Assembly (NCBI GenBank): GCA_965223405.1
Contig: CBDCWO010000006.1
Coordinates: 4,402,001-4,466,000, forward strand
Reading direction: 5' to 3'
Length of the DNA: 64,000 bases
Source: CBDCWO01 sp965223405
GTDB lineage: Bacteria > Bacteroidota > Bacteroidia > Chitinophagales > Saprospiraceae
The translations under genes were made by a program, and so were the position numbers. The notes under the pieces are model-generated. The model made no database searches and was not told where the DNA came from. It worked only from the letters and a program-made list of their open reading frames with translations. This document shows positions 47,177-56,379 of the stretch, one piece after another (position 1 is the first letter of the stretch; each line of letters starts with the position of its first letter).

Positions 47177-49676
47177 ATTGGTTATTGCCGGATTACTGTG
47201 TATTCTCAGTAACTCCTTATTCGCACAAAAGTCTACTATAATTGGCCGAGTCACCTCCGCTACCGATGGTCAACCCATCGAATTGGTTACGATCTACATT
47301 GAGGGAACCAATCACGTGACGGAGTCCAATGAAAATGGAGTATATCGAATAGACATTCCTCCCGATTCTACAGTAACTTTGGTTTTCACCCGCATCGGAT
47401 TTGAAGAATTAAAGACACTGGTAGGTCCGCTGAAAAAAGGCAAAAGAGCTAGAATGGACGTTGAAATGAATGCCCAGGGGGCAGAAATCGAGATAGAAGT
47501 TAAAGGGCGTCAGGTTGAAGAAGCTGCTATCATTAAGCAAAATGTAGAAGAGTTAAAACTACTCCCCACAACTACCGGAAATTTTGAAAGTGTGTTACCT
47601 CATATTGCACTTGGAGCCAGTTCAGGGAGTGGGGGAGAACTCACCTCCCAATACAATGTAAGAGGTGGTAATTATGACGAAAATCTGGTTTATGTCAATG
47701 ATTTTGAAATATATCGACCGCAATTAATCCGTAATGGGCAACAAGAAGGGCTTACCTTTGCCAACATCGATATGATACGCGATATCAAATTCTCTTCCGG
47801 TGGATTTGAAGCTAAATATGGCGATAAGCTGTCTTCGGTACTTGATATCAGTTATAAAAGACCTGATTCCAGTAAATATTCCCTGGGTTTCAGTTTGCTG
47901 GGTGCTTCGGCCCATTTGGAAGGTTCTGTAAACCGCAAAAAGGATGCGTATCAAAAATTTAGGTACCTGGTAGGAGCTCGTTATAAGACTACAAAATACC
48001 TTTTAGGATCACTGCAATTGACCGGTGAGTATACACCTAATTTTGTAGATGTTCAGGGATATTTCACGTACGACCTGAACAGAAATTGGCAGTTGGGCTA
48101 TCTTACCAACTTCAATCGCAGTGAATATCAGTTCTTACCTGATGAAAGAAGAACTGCTACCGGCTTGATTGACTTTGCACTGCAGTTGTTTGCAGTGTTT
48201 GAAGGTCAGGAACAAGATCGTTTTACAACTACTATGAATGGATTATCACTTACATACATACCCGAACGAGATCGAAATCCAATGTTTTTAAAGTTTTTAG
48301 TCTCACATCAAACCAGTGACGAAAAAGAAACTTTCGACCTGTTGGGTGCCTATCGACTGAGTGTGATTGAGACGGATTTTACTTCTGAAAGTGCCGGTGA
48401 AGAGATTTTGACTATTGGTACAGGATTACAACATCAGTACGCCAGGAATTTTCTATTTTCCAATGTGAGTTTGCTTGGTCACAAAGGAGGAATCGAATAT
48501 GGGTCCGGAGCTGACAACCATTTCGTTCAATGGGGGGTTAATGCCAGATATGAATCCATTACGGACCGTATCAACGAATGGGAGAGGCTGGACTCTGCAG
48601 GATATTCATTACCCTATGATCCTGCTGCTGTTCGTATTAAGTATCAATTAAAAAGTCAAAATGAATTATCCTCAACCCGGTTTCAAGGATATATTCAGGA
48701 CACCTGGACCAAACTGACCGAAAACTATGAAATGCGATTTTCCTACGGCTTGAGATTGGGGTATTGGACTTTAAACAAAGAATTATTATGGGCCCCGCGA
48801 GCACAGATTTTGTATAAACCATTGCAATGGAAAAGAGATATCTCGTTGAAATTCGCAGGAGGCTTTTACCACCAACCGGCTTTTTATCGCGAATTAAGAA
48901 GGACAACTGGGATTGTCAATCCGGATATTTTAGCGCAAAAATCAGCTCATGTAGTTGCAGGCTGGACCTGGGATTTTGAAATTGGGGATAAAAATCCCAC
49001 ACCGGTAAGGTTTATTTCAGAAATATACTTCAAATATCTATGGGATCTGGTTACTTATGAAATTGAAAATGTTCGCATCAAATATGTAGGTGAAAATAAC
49101 GCCAAAGGTTATGTGATGGGATGGGATATGCGATTTAATGGCGAATTTGTGCCGGGTGCCGAATCATGGGTAAATTTATCCTTACTCCGGGCTCGGGAGA
49201 AAATTCTGGGCATTGATCATTTACGCCGGGAGGTCGGTGAAGCAGAAGGTAAGGTGGTCAAAGATGTTCCGCGGCCTTCGGATCAATTGTTGCAATTGTC
49301 CTTGTTTTTTCAGGATTATCTTCCTAAGAATGAAAATTTTAAAGTACATGTCAATCTTACTGTAGGAACCGGACTTCCCTTTGGAATCTTAGGCAATAAT
49401 GAAATCCATCGCAATACCTACCGATTTCCGGCTTATCACCGTGTGGATATCGGTTTTTCATTTTTATTGTGGAATGAAATTTGGAAAACCCGTAAACCCA
49501 AACATTTGTTGCGATTTACAAAAAATACCTGGATGAGTCTGGAAGTATTTAACTTGATGAAAATCTTAAACGTTGCTAGCAATACCTGGATCAAGTCGAT
49601 CTATAATGTTCAATACGCTATTCCTAACTATTTGACCACTCGTAGAATTAATCTGCGATTCAAGATCGACTTTTAG
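47160..49676 (+). CDS. TonB-dependent outer-membrane receptor
   Basis: 838 residues. Signal peptide (ending NSLFAQ), then a carboxypeptidase-regulatory-like domain (about 24-110, IIGRVTSATDGQPIELVTIYIEGTN), a plug (about 125-230, SQYNVRGGNYDENLVYVNDFE, FSSGGFEAKYGDKLSSVLDI), and an outer-membrane barrel ending in a final strand with terminal Phe. It lacks the SusC-specific TonB-box/SusD pairing, and no SusD gene is adjacent. Substrate unknown. The start lies inside the end of rpe, so translation may be coupled although the functions are unrelated. Confidence 0.88.
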   Translation: MHSWYKLVIAGLLCILSNSLFAQKSTIIGRVTSATDGQPIELVTIYIEGTNHVTESNENGVYRIDIPPDSTVTLVFTRIGFEELKTLVGPLKKGKRARMDVEMNAQGAEIEIEVKGRQVEEAAIIKQNVEELKLLPTTTGNFESVLPHIALGASSGSGGELTSQYNVRGGNYDENLVYVNDFEIYRPQLIRNGQQEGLTFANIDMIRDIKFSSGGFEAKYGDKLSSVLDISYKRPDSSKYSLGFSLLGASAHLEGSVNRKKDAYQKFRYLVGARYKTTKYLLGSLQLTGEYTPNFVDVQGYFTYDLNRNWQLGYLTNFNRSEYQFLPDERRTATGLIDFALQLFAVFEGQEQDRFTTTMNGLSLTYIPERDRNPMFLKFLVSHQTSDEKETFDLLGAYRLSVIETDFTSESAGEEILTIGTGLQHQYARNFLFSNVSLLGHKGGIEYGSGADNHFVQWGVNARYESITDRINEWERLDSAGYSLPYDPAAVRIKYQLKSQNELSSTRFQGYIQDTWTKLTENYEMRFSYGLRLGYWTLNKELLWAPRAQILYKPLQWKRDISLKFAGGFYHQPAFYRELRRTTGIVNPDILAQKSAHVVAGWTWDFEIGDKNPTPVRFISEIYFKYLWDLVTYEIENVRIKYVGENNAKGYVMGWDMRFNGEFVPGAESWVNLSLLRAREKILGIDHLRREVGEAEGKVVKDVPRPSDQLLQLSLFFQDYLPKNENFKVHVNLTVGTGLPFGILGNNEIHRNTYRFPAYHRVDIGFSFLLWNEIWKTRKPKHLLRFTKNTWMSLEVFNLMKILNVASNTWIKSIYNVQYAIPNYLTTRRINLRFKIDF

Positions 49677-49849
49677 CAACATTTGGTAATTCAACTGCAG
49701 TCTCCATTCTCCATACCCCATGCTCCAAGCCCCAAGCTCCAAGCCCCATGCCTCATTCTCCACTCCCTGCACTGCATTCGTAACTTTTTCGCATCGATCA
49801 CCAATCACCGACCACCGATCCCCGACCACCGATCCCCGACCACCAATCA

Positions 49850-50195
49850 CCGATCCCCGTCCACCGTTCTCTTATCCGTAATTCTTTCTCCGGCCTCCCA
49901 GCCCCAGCTCCCTGCTCCCCGCTCCTTGCTCTAGTTCCATGCCCCTTGCCCCATGCTCCACCCCTTTGCACTTCATGCGTAATTCGAACTATTCGTAATT
50001 CGTAATTTTTTCGCATCGACCACCGATCCCCGTCCACCGTTCTCTTATCCGTAATTCTTTCTCCGGCCTCCCAGCCCCAGCTCCCTGCTCCCCGCTCCTT
50101 GCTCTAGTTCCATGCCCCTTGCCCCATGCTCCACCCCTTGCACCTCATGCGTAATTCGAACTATTCGTAATTCGTAATTTTTTCGCATCGATCAC
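49850..50195. repeat. C-rich tandem repeat, two 173-bp copies plus partial units
   Basis: A 173-bp unit (start words CGATCCCCGTCCACCGTTCT) occurs twice head to tail, almost identical. Partial units built from the same words (CGCATCGATCACC, CCACCGATCCCCGACC) fill 49786-49850 and 50186-50260. On the plus strand the text is pyrimidine/C-rich (CCAGCCCCAGCTCC, GCCCCATGCTCC), alternating with GTAATTCGTAATT words. The whole 49677-50283 gap is non-coding; open frames here lack protein character. Confidence 0.85.
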
Positions 50196-50283
50196 CAATC
50201 ACCGTCAACCGATCCCCGACCACAGTCCACCGTCCACCGTCCACCGTCCACCGTTCTCTTTGCAATTAATTCTCGCATAACCA

Positions 50284-50314
50284 TTTGACATTACTAACTA
50301 TTTATTTACCTTTG
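50284..50314 (+). promoter_or_regulatory. Promoter of rpsP
   Basis: TTTG at 50284-50287, 19-bp spacer, TACCTTTG at 50307-50314: a full match to the Bacteroidota -33/-7 consensus. Transcription should begin near 50320, leaving about a 65-base leader before the rpsP ATG. Confidence 0.75.
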
Positions 50315-50386
50315 CCCTCCGTTAAAATCCCGCGACTTGTTGATCAAGATCATGGGTAATGGTTAATCCAATTAAATTTTAGCAAA

Positions 50387-51346
50387 ATGGCAGTAAAAAT
50401 CAGACTTGCGCGAAGAGGGCGCAAAAAAAAACCTTATTATCATATCGTAGTAGCGGACGTTAGGGCGCCAAGAGATGGTCGCTTTATTGAAAAATTGGGA
50501 ATTTATAATCCCATGACTAAACCGGCTACCATAGAACTTGACCGGGAGTTGGCCTTGCAATGGTTAATGAATGGTGCTCAACCAACGGATACCGCCCGGG
50601 CAATTCTTCGATACAAAGGAGTACTATACAAAAAACATTTGCTGAGAGGTGTAAAAAAAGGCGCACTTTCTCAGGAACAAGCCGATTCTATGTTTGAGGA
50701 ATGGCTGTTGAAAAAAGACTCGCAAATAGCAAAGAAAGTTGCTAAATCCAAAGCCGATGAAAGATCTTTCCACGAAAAAGTTTTTGGTATAATCCAAAAA
50801 CCCAAAACAGCGCCAGCTGAAGATTCCTCAGGCGACGTAGCGGAACAAACTGCAGAAATTCCTGCTGAAGAGAAAGTGGCAGCAGCTGAAACCGTTGAGA
50901 AAAAGGAAGATGTAGTAGCGAAAGCACCAGCTACAACTGATGCCGGTGCGTCTCAGGCAGATGAAGTGAAAGAACAGGATTCACAAGAACCTGAAACAGC
51001 TGTCGAAGCAAGCAAAGAAGTTGCCGAATCTGCTCAGGAAAAAATCGAAGAAGTTGCCGAAACTGGCAAGGATGTGGTCGAAGATTCGGCCGAAGCAGTT
51101 GAGGTTGTAACTGAAGCGGTCGCTAAGCCCGTAGAAACAGTCACAGAAGCTGTGAAGGAGGCGGTAGAATCTACTTCCGAAGCTATAAAAGATGCTGTAG
51201 CCGAAGTTGAAGAGAAAGTGCAGGAAAATACTGAGGAGGCTGTGGAAACAGTTGCTGAAGCGGTAGAGGAAAAAACTGAAGTAGAATCGGAATCGGAGGA
51301 AAAGGGAGCCCAAGCCGTTCAGGAAGCTGCACAGGAAGAAGAATAG
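50387..51346 (+). CDS. rpsP: 30S ribosomal protein S16 with long acidic C-terminal extension
   Basis: 319 residues. Residues 1-85 are canonical S16 (VKIRLARRGRKKKPYYHIVVAD, APRDGRFIEKLGIYNP, TDTARAILRYKGVLYKKHL). Residues 85-145 continue as the helical extension common in Bacteroidota. Residues about 145-319 are an Ala/Glu/Val-rich tail with an imperfect repeat (AVEVVTEAVAKPVETVTEAVKEAV, EAVETVAEAVEEK). S16 helps assemble the 30S subunit. Other Bacteroidota S16 proteins are roughly 150-190 residues by my recollection, so this tail is long. The usual partners rimM, trmD and rplS do not follow. Confidence 0.95.
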   Translation: MAVKIRLARRGRKKKPYYHIVVADVRAPRDGRFIEKLGIYNPMTKPATIELDRELALQWLMNGAQPTDTARAILRYKGVLYKKHLLRGVKKGALSQEQADSMFEEWLLKKDSQIAKKVAKSKADERSFHEKVFGIIQKPKTAPAEDSSGDVAEQTAEIPAEEKVAAAETVEKKEDVVAKAPATTDAGASQADEVKEQDSQEPETAVEASKEVAESAQEKIEEVAETGKDVVEDSAEAVEVVTEAVAKPVETVTEAVKEAVESTSEAIKDAVAEVEEKVQENTEEAVETVAEAVEEKTEVESESEEKGAQAVQEAAQEEE

Positions 51347-51467
51347 TATCTTGGAACAAGGATAAATAATCCTCACATTTAGGGTAACATTCAAACCTAG
51401 TAAGGTCCTGGGCGGTTTTGCTGGGTTTGTCATATTTTTAGATCAACACGTTATAAATCTTTGAAAT

Positions 51468-52853
51468 ATGGAAGGTCTGTTAAAACAATATAAAGATCAA
51501 CTAGATCAAATCGGTGAAGCAATACAGAATTCTAATGAATTGACCGCTTATCTGGATAGTGAAGAGGAAGAAGACTATTTGGCTTTGAAAGAAGCTTTTG
51601 AACCCTTGATCCATGAACTTCATGAATCCGTGGCCATCCATCATCCTCTTCAGATTATTTCACTGGAAAAAGAGCTGTTAGACTCTAAATTTGAAGGCCT
51701 TTATCTACCTCGAATACTAGGTTATTCGGTCTTGCGGGGAGAGGTAAACGAAAAATATAAATATTACCGCCCCCAGGAACATTTCAGAGAAATCTTATTA
51801 AGCATCTGTAATAGTGCCAATTTTGAAATGCTGAGACAACGTATTGGACAGGCAATTCAAATTGGTTTTGCACTCAGTAGTCGGATCTATATTTCACACT
51901 TACTAAATGATATTGAGAATAAAAAGATACACAGTTACCTTTTTAATCAAATATTACCGAAATACCAAGAGCCGTATGAACGTAGGGTAGGACTCGCCAA
52001 ATTCAAAAAGCAATTTGCTAGCACACATTATCAATCCGCGGAATTTCCGGAAACGATAGAACAACTTAAAGTGCTGTACCCGGCCCTTAGAACCTTCCTT
52101 CTCGAACGTATCCGAAGATATGAAGACAACAATAGTTTTCTTTATAAAATCATTCAGATGTTGCAAAATCCTAAAATCCAAGGGACTAAAGAATACAATC
52201 AGGTACTGGCAATTGTGGCAAACTTTTATGATCTGAATGAAAGCGATGACAAAGTGTTAAGAGCAGATCTTAATCGGGCACGTAAAGAAGGGGAAACTTT
52301 TAATGAAGAGTATTTTGAATTTCTCATCGAATTGATAGAAAGTGGTGTAAACATCGAAGGGAAATGTCACAAAAGAGTTCATAATCTCACCGATCCCAAA
52401 ATTAAAGATAACTTCGCTGGCTTTTATAATTTGATGGATATTATCTATTCCAAAGGTTATATCCATGAAGACACCATCAATGAGGTCCGAAAATTTTACG
52501 ATGCTCATGAAGGCCTTTCTACCATCAATGAAGCACTAAGACAAACTATACTCCTGAACTTCAAAAAACTATTACTTAATTTGCCGGAATCAGATTATGC
52601 CGAGTATTTTGAGTTCAACAAGGTATTTGTAACCTACATGAATATTTTTGTCAATCAGGAATTTAATCAGCACGTCAAAGAATACAGTCTCAAATATATT
52701 AAGCGTTTGTTAAAGGTCTTTACCGACAAAAGAGGCAAAGATTATCAGGATATCAAACGCTTTGTATCAACTACATTTGTAGATCTGGGTTTCCTTAAGG
52801 AAAAAGAAGTGGTAGAGCTATTCAAAACCAGAAGGAGGAAAAAACCTAAGTAG
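51468..52853 (+). CDS. Conserved alpha-helical hypothetical protein
   Basis: 461 residues, mostly helical, no signal peptide or membrane segment, highly charged with a basic end (KTRRRKKPK). No motif I can assign. The composition and uninterrupted length make it a real gene, 121 bp after rpsP. A cytoplasmic scaffold or RNA-related role would be a guess. Confidence 0.75.
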   Translation: MEGLLKQYKDQLDQIGEAIQNSNELTAYLDSEEEEDYLALKEAFEPLIHELHESVAIHHPLQIISLEKELLDSKFEGLYLPRILGYSVLRGEVNEKYKYYRPQEHFREILLSICNSANFEMLRQRIGQAIQIGFALSSRIYISHLLNDIENKKIHSYLFNQILPKYQEPYERRVGLAKFKKQFASTHYQSAEFPETIEQLKVLYPALRTFLLERIRRYEDNNSFLYKIIQMLQNPKIQGTKEYNQVLAIVANFYDLNESDDKVLRADLNRARKEGETFNEEYFEFLIELIESGVNIEGKCHKRVHNLTDPKIKDNFAGFYNLMDIIYSKGYIHEDTINEVRKFYDAHEGLSTINEALRQTILLNFKKLLLNLPESDYAEYFEFNKVFVTYMNIFVNQEFNQHVKEYSLKYIKRLLKVFTDKRGKDYQDIKRFVSTTFVDLGFLKEKEVVELFKTRRRKKPK

Positions 52854-52971
52854 ATTAATTTGATTGCCTCATTCGGCTAAATTACTGGTCGAATATTTAT
52901 TGAAATTCGCATAGTTTTATGGAAGCAAAATGGTGTTTAACCGATATTGCTCTTAATTAATTTATGCATCT

Positions 52972-53736
52972 ATGATCCGTGATTTTGTTCTTTCTGTCAC
53001 AACCTATGCTAAAGCGCTGCAATTTATTCGACAGCATCGTCTTTGGTCTTACTTTATAATTCCTGGTTTATTAGCCAGTATTATTTTGTTGGCCTTGTTT
53101 GCTGCTTTGATCTATTTTCTTGCAGATCCGTTTGGTACCTGGTTGACCGGATTTTTAGGATTTTTGCCGGAGTCTTTTTTAGACCGCATTGATCAGTATG
53201 TGGGAGGAATTATTTTGGGTGTTTTCGGAATGATTGTATACAAACATTTGGTAATTGCTCTGTTATCCCCATTTATGAGTCATTTATCCGATCGGGTAGA
53301 AACCATCCTCTATCCTAATAACCCCACCGCAAAACTTACTGTTAAAAGAGCAATTTATGAATTCTACAGAGGACTGAGGATTGCCCTCTCCAATGTTATT
53401 AGAGAAATACTATTGGTTTTGTTTCTTTTGATCTTGGGATTATTTCCGATTTTCTCCTTGTTTACAACGATCCTGATCTATTTGGTGCAAGCCTATTTTG
53501 CCGGTTTCGGAAATATGGATTACACCTTGGAGAGGCATTACAACGTTTCCGAAAGCAGGCGGTTCGTCAGGAGTAATCGAGGGTTGGCCTTGGGCAATGG
53601 GGTATTGTTTTTGTTGTTGATTCCGATTCCTGTCGTTGGTATTTTGCTGGGATCTCCCATAGCAACGGTTGCCAGTACGCTGAATATTTTACCCCGGATA
53701 CCGGAGGTAGAAGAATCGAATGAGGTGTTCCTTTAA
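52972..53736 (+). CDS. EI24/CysZ-like multi-pass membrane protein
   Basis: 254 residues with about four to five membrane segments (37-62, 84-106, 140-178, 206-230). The layout (FIRQHRLWSYFIIPGLLASIILL near the start, ALLSPFMSHLSDRVE, MDYTLERHYNVSESRRFVRSNRGLALGNG) is that of the EI24 family, which includes the sulfate permease CysZ. No sulfur-assimilation genes are adjacent, so substrate is open. Confidence 0.85.
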   Translation: MIRDFVLSVTTYAKALQFIRQHRLWSYFIIPGLLASIILLALFAALIYFLADPFGTWLTGFLGFLPESFLDRIDQYVGGIILGVFGMIVYKHLVIALLSPFMSHLSDRVETILYPNNPTAKLTVKRAIYEFYRGLRIALSNVIREILLVLFLLILGLFPIFSLFTTILIYLVQAYFAGFGNMDYTLERHYNVSESRRFVRSNRGLALGNGVLFLLLIPIPVVGILLGSPIATVASTLNILPRIPEVEESNEVFL

Positions 53737-53775
53737 TCCTCACATTATTTAGATAAAATAGTCTACAAGAAATAG

Positions 53776-53783
53776 TATATTTG
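53776..53783 (+). promoter_or_regulatory. Possible -7 box for tRNA-Ala
   Basis: TATATTTG is an exact TAnnTTTG match about 75 bp before the tRNA. No good -33 TTG lies at the right distance, so this is tentative. Confidence 0.3.
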
Positions 53784-53856
53784 CGCTTCGTAATCGAATT
53801 CTTACACACTTGTATTTGCCAGATGTAGGTAGATTGAATGTGAATTTTACTGAAAT

Positions 53857-53930
53857 GGGGCCTTAGCTCAGTTGGCTAGAGCGTTTGACTGGCAGTCAAG
53901 AGGTCAGGGGTTCGACTCCCCTAGGCTCCA
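53857..53930 (+). tRNA. tRNA-Ala (anticodon GGC)
   Basis: A complete cloverleaf: acceptor GGGGCCT/AGGCTCC with the G3-U70 wobble that identifies alanine tRNA, D arm GCTC...GAGC, anticodon stem TTTGA/TCAAG with loop CTGGCAG (anticodon GGC), T arm AGGGG-TTCGACT-CCCCT, discriminator A. CCA is not encoded. Reads GCC and GCU codons. Confidence 0.95.
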
Positions 53931-53949
53931 CAAATTGGGAGTGAGTGTG

Positions 53950-53977
53950 TGCTGACGAGCTTCGCTGTCAGCATTTT
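53950..53977 (+). terminator. Likely terminator after tRNA-Ala
   Basis: TGCTGACGAGC / GCTGTCAGCA form a 10-bp stem with one bulged base and a TTC loop, followed by TTTT, 20 bp after the tRNA. Confidence 0.6.
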
Positions 53978-54098
53978 GGTGTGGGTGTGAGTGCGCATTT
54001 CTCTCCGAAGCACTAGGGCGAATGAGAGGGTGTGCTTCTGAAAAAGTGATTCAATTACCATTTAGAATTAATCATACCGGATACCTATTAACAAATAG

Positions 54099-54221
54099 AT
54101 GGATTATCATACCTATGTATTGTACAGTGTAGGTTATAAAGGATTTTATATTGGAATTGTTACTAGCCAGATTCGTGGATTGGATATTCCGGAGAATATT
54201 GATCCATCTATTCCGGCATAA
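54099..54221 (+). pseudogene. Truncated GIY-YIG nuclease remnant
   Basis: A 40-residue frame starts MDYHTYVLYSVGYKGFYIGI, which matches the N-terminal strand pair of GIY-YIG endonucleases (TYVLYS and FYIGI). After about 22 residues the match ends (VTSQIRGLDIPENIDPSIPA, stop), where an intact protein would continue for about 60 more with its catalytic Arg and Glu. It sits 170 bp after tRNA-Ala, so it is probably a decayed gene. Confidence 0.5.
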
Positions 54222-54524
54222 GTTGACCCTGTGATCCTGGTGAAAACTGACCAAACTGCTGGGAAAGACGATGTCTTAAATTTTTGTATGAAGTTGTAAT
54301 AAAATGATCTTTTGAGACTCTCAGTTCAAATTCTGGGTTATTAAACTCAATTTCAATTGACATACTTTTCTCATCAAGTACAGCAATAGTTTGAGACTTT
54401 CAGTTAAAGCAGCACCGGATAATGTACCCATGGAAACACCACCTCCCATGGCTAAGCAGATTTTTATTTTTTTTGGAGGCATCGTGGGTTATTTATTATT
54501 TATGAAAGATTTTGGAATAGGTAA

Positions 54525-54782
54525 CCCTTAAAAATAATAAATGAAAATCATCGGAATAAGTATTATATACGCACACTTTGCGTAAAAATTAATTTTCAAC
54601 CTTTTAAATTAGTTGGTATTTTATCTGATTGTGGTTATGCCTATTTATTCGGCACAGATACGTTTAGAAATTACAAAAATGGTATGTCGGTTATTCTGAT
54701 GACCAACAAGAATAAACCAAAGCTACTTCCTGATTTGAACAATGGAGTTCTGGCTATTTTGAATACCAATAAAATTAACTGA
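54525..54782 (+). pseudogene. Open 85-codon fragment without start, probable gene remnant
   Basis: An open stretch with protein-like text (FKLVGILSDCGYAYLFGTD, GMSVILMTNKNKPKLLPDL) ends in a stop but has no suitable start codon at its front. A weak resemblance to the C-terminal part of serine hydrolases is possible. The rest of 53978-55591 is similarly broken: a short frame at about 54430-54530 with a hydrophobic segment, and a 69-codon frame at 55202-55411 (VVEFVFKEQVIIDDYSTFVEG). None is a convincing intact gene. Confidence 0.35.
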
Positions 54783-55591
54783 TAATCTGAAAGTGAACAA
54801 CCGTTTCATTGGGTAATGAGGTATTTAGCAAAAACTAACTCAGCCCTATCACATCACTGGACTTATCGGAGATCAGATTTAATAGGTTAGAAATTTAGTT
54901 CTTACCCACTAGTGAGTATACTCCGGAAAGTCAACATCAAATCAGTGGTAAAATATCTATGTTTTTGAGCCCAATGGTAAACTAAACCAGACGCGTCTTG
55001 CAGGTTTATTTGGTTTTTTCGATACTGCGAAATAAATTTCGCAGACCAATGGGCAACCACTATCGTTTTACTCTGTATTATTTAATTTCTGAAGCATTAG
55101 TATAGTCTAATTCCTAGAGTTCACTACCTATCGAACATATACAAGTATAGCAAGCTATTCTCTTACAAATTGTATTTTTAGGCACTTTCAAAGATGACCG
55201 GATGCCTATTTTGAAAGACAAGGTAGTGGAATTTGTTTTCAAAGAACAGGTCATTATAGATGATTATTCTACTTTTGTAGAAGGAACTCGTAGTAATAGA
55301 TTATTGAGACTGAATCAAGACAATTATCGGGGAGGACTGGTACGCATTACAAATACTATAAAAACCATTGATAGAATTGAGGAGTTATTGAACAGTGAGC
55401 TCAACAAGTAAGTTTATAATTAATTAAAATACTCAGGGACTCCTCCAAGGGGTGATGACCCCTTGGACAACAAATACAGGGATGCAATTCATAAACCTTT
55501 TACCACATTTACCGTGTGTGGTGCCGAGGATCATTTATTTTAATTCGTGGCAACTTGATTTAATTAAGAAATACGAAAGATGTAGAAAACC

Positions 55592-56374
55592 ATGAGTTAT
55601 TTGTCTCCATCACAAATTGATTTTTTTCAAAAAAAGGGTTTTTTGAAAGTTCCGGGATTGCTGGATGAAAAGGTCGCTTTAAAAATTCAAGCAGAGATTT
55701 GGGATGAACTGTATGCTGAGTTTGGGATAGAAAAGTCGAATCCGGAATCTTGGAAGACCCCTCCACATTCTCCAAGGAATACCAAACATAGTCACACAAA
55801 TAAAGAATTGATTAACAACAACTTTAGAAGTGTTATTGATGAGCTTATCGGAGCCGAAAACTGGAATGAACCCTCGACATGGGGTGGATTTCTGATTACT
55901 TTTCCAGATCAGAATCCTGATAAATGGAATCTGGGTAATAAGCTTTGGCATTGGGATTACGAGTTGTTCAGAACCCCTGAGTTGGGTGGACTACTAATAC
56001 TTAGCTTTTTCTCTGAAGTTCGACCCAAAGGGGGAGGAACCTTAGTAGTGAGTGGTTCTCATCGAGTTCTCGCAAAATATTATCGCTCACTGACTCCTGC
56101 CCAGAAGAATATGAAACACGGTAAACAAAGAAAACATTTCATGTCCACCCATCCCTATTTTGTAAAACTAACGGCTTCGGACATCACTTCTGCTGACCAG
56201 ATTGCCGAATTTATGGATAATGAAACCAGCGTAGACGAAGTGCCCCTCAGGGTTTTTGAATTGACTGGGAAACCAGGAGATGTGGTGTTTTGCCACCCCA
56301 GAATCGTCCATGCCCCTGCGGGTATAAACCTCAACAACTATCCGCGGTTTATGAGGACAAAATTTTTATGGTAG
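55592..56374 (+). CDS. Phytanoyl-CoA dioxygenase (PhyH) family Fe(II)/2-oxoglutarate oxygenase
   Basis: 260 residues. The iron triad is visible as HxD in KLWHWDYELF and the distal His in FCHPRIVHAPAGIN, followed by an Arg (RFMRTKF) that can bind 2-oxoglutarate. GGTLVVSGSHR is also typical. Members hydroxylate diverse small molecules. Substrate unknown; the convergent neighbour is a serine hydrolase 5 bp away. Confidence 0.88.
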   Translation: MSYLSPSQIDFFQKKGFLKVPGLLDEKVALKIQAEIWDELYAEFGIEKSNPESWKTPPHSPRNTKHSHTNKELINNNFRSVIDELIGAENWNEPSTWGGFLITFPDQNPDKWNLGNKLWHWDYELFRTPELGGLLILSFFSEVRPKGGGTLVVSGSHRVLAKYYRSLTPAQKNMKHGKQRKHFMSTHPYFVKLTASDITSADQIAEFMDNETSVDEVPLRVFELTGKPGDVVFCHPRIVHAPAGINLNNYPRFMRTKFLW

Positions 56375-56379
56375 GGTGC

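Noticed and set aside
49566..50037. Gly/Arg/Trp-rich minus-strand frames in the C-rich repeats
   Set aside because: They simply translate the repeat words (DRWSVIGDR and similar) and are not conserved-looking proteins.
50981..51433. 150-codon Phe/Ser/Cys-rich frame opposite rpsP
   Set aside because: Antisense shadow of the repetitive Glu/Ala tail of S16.
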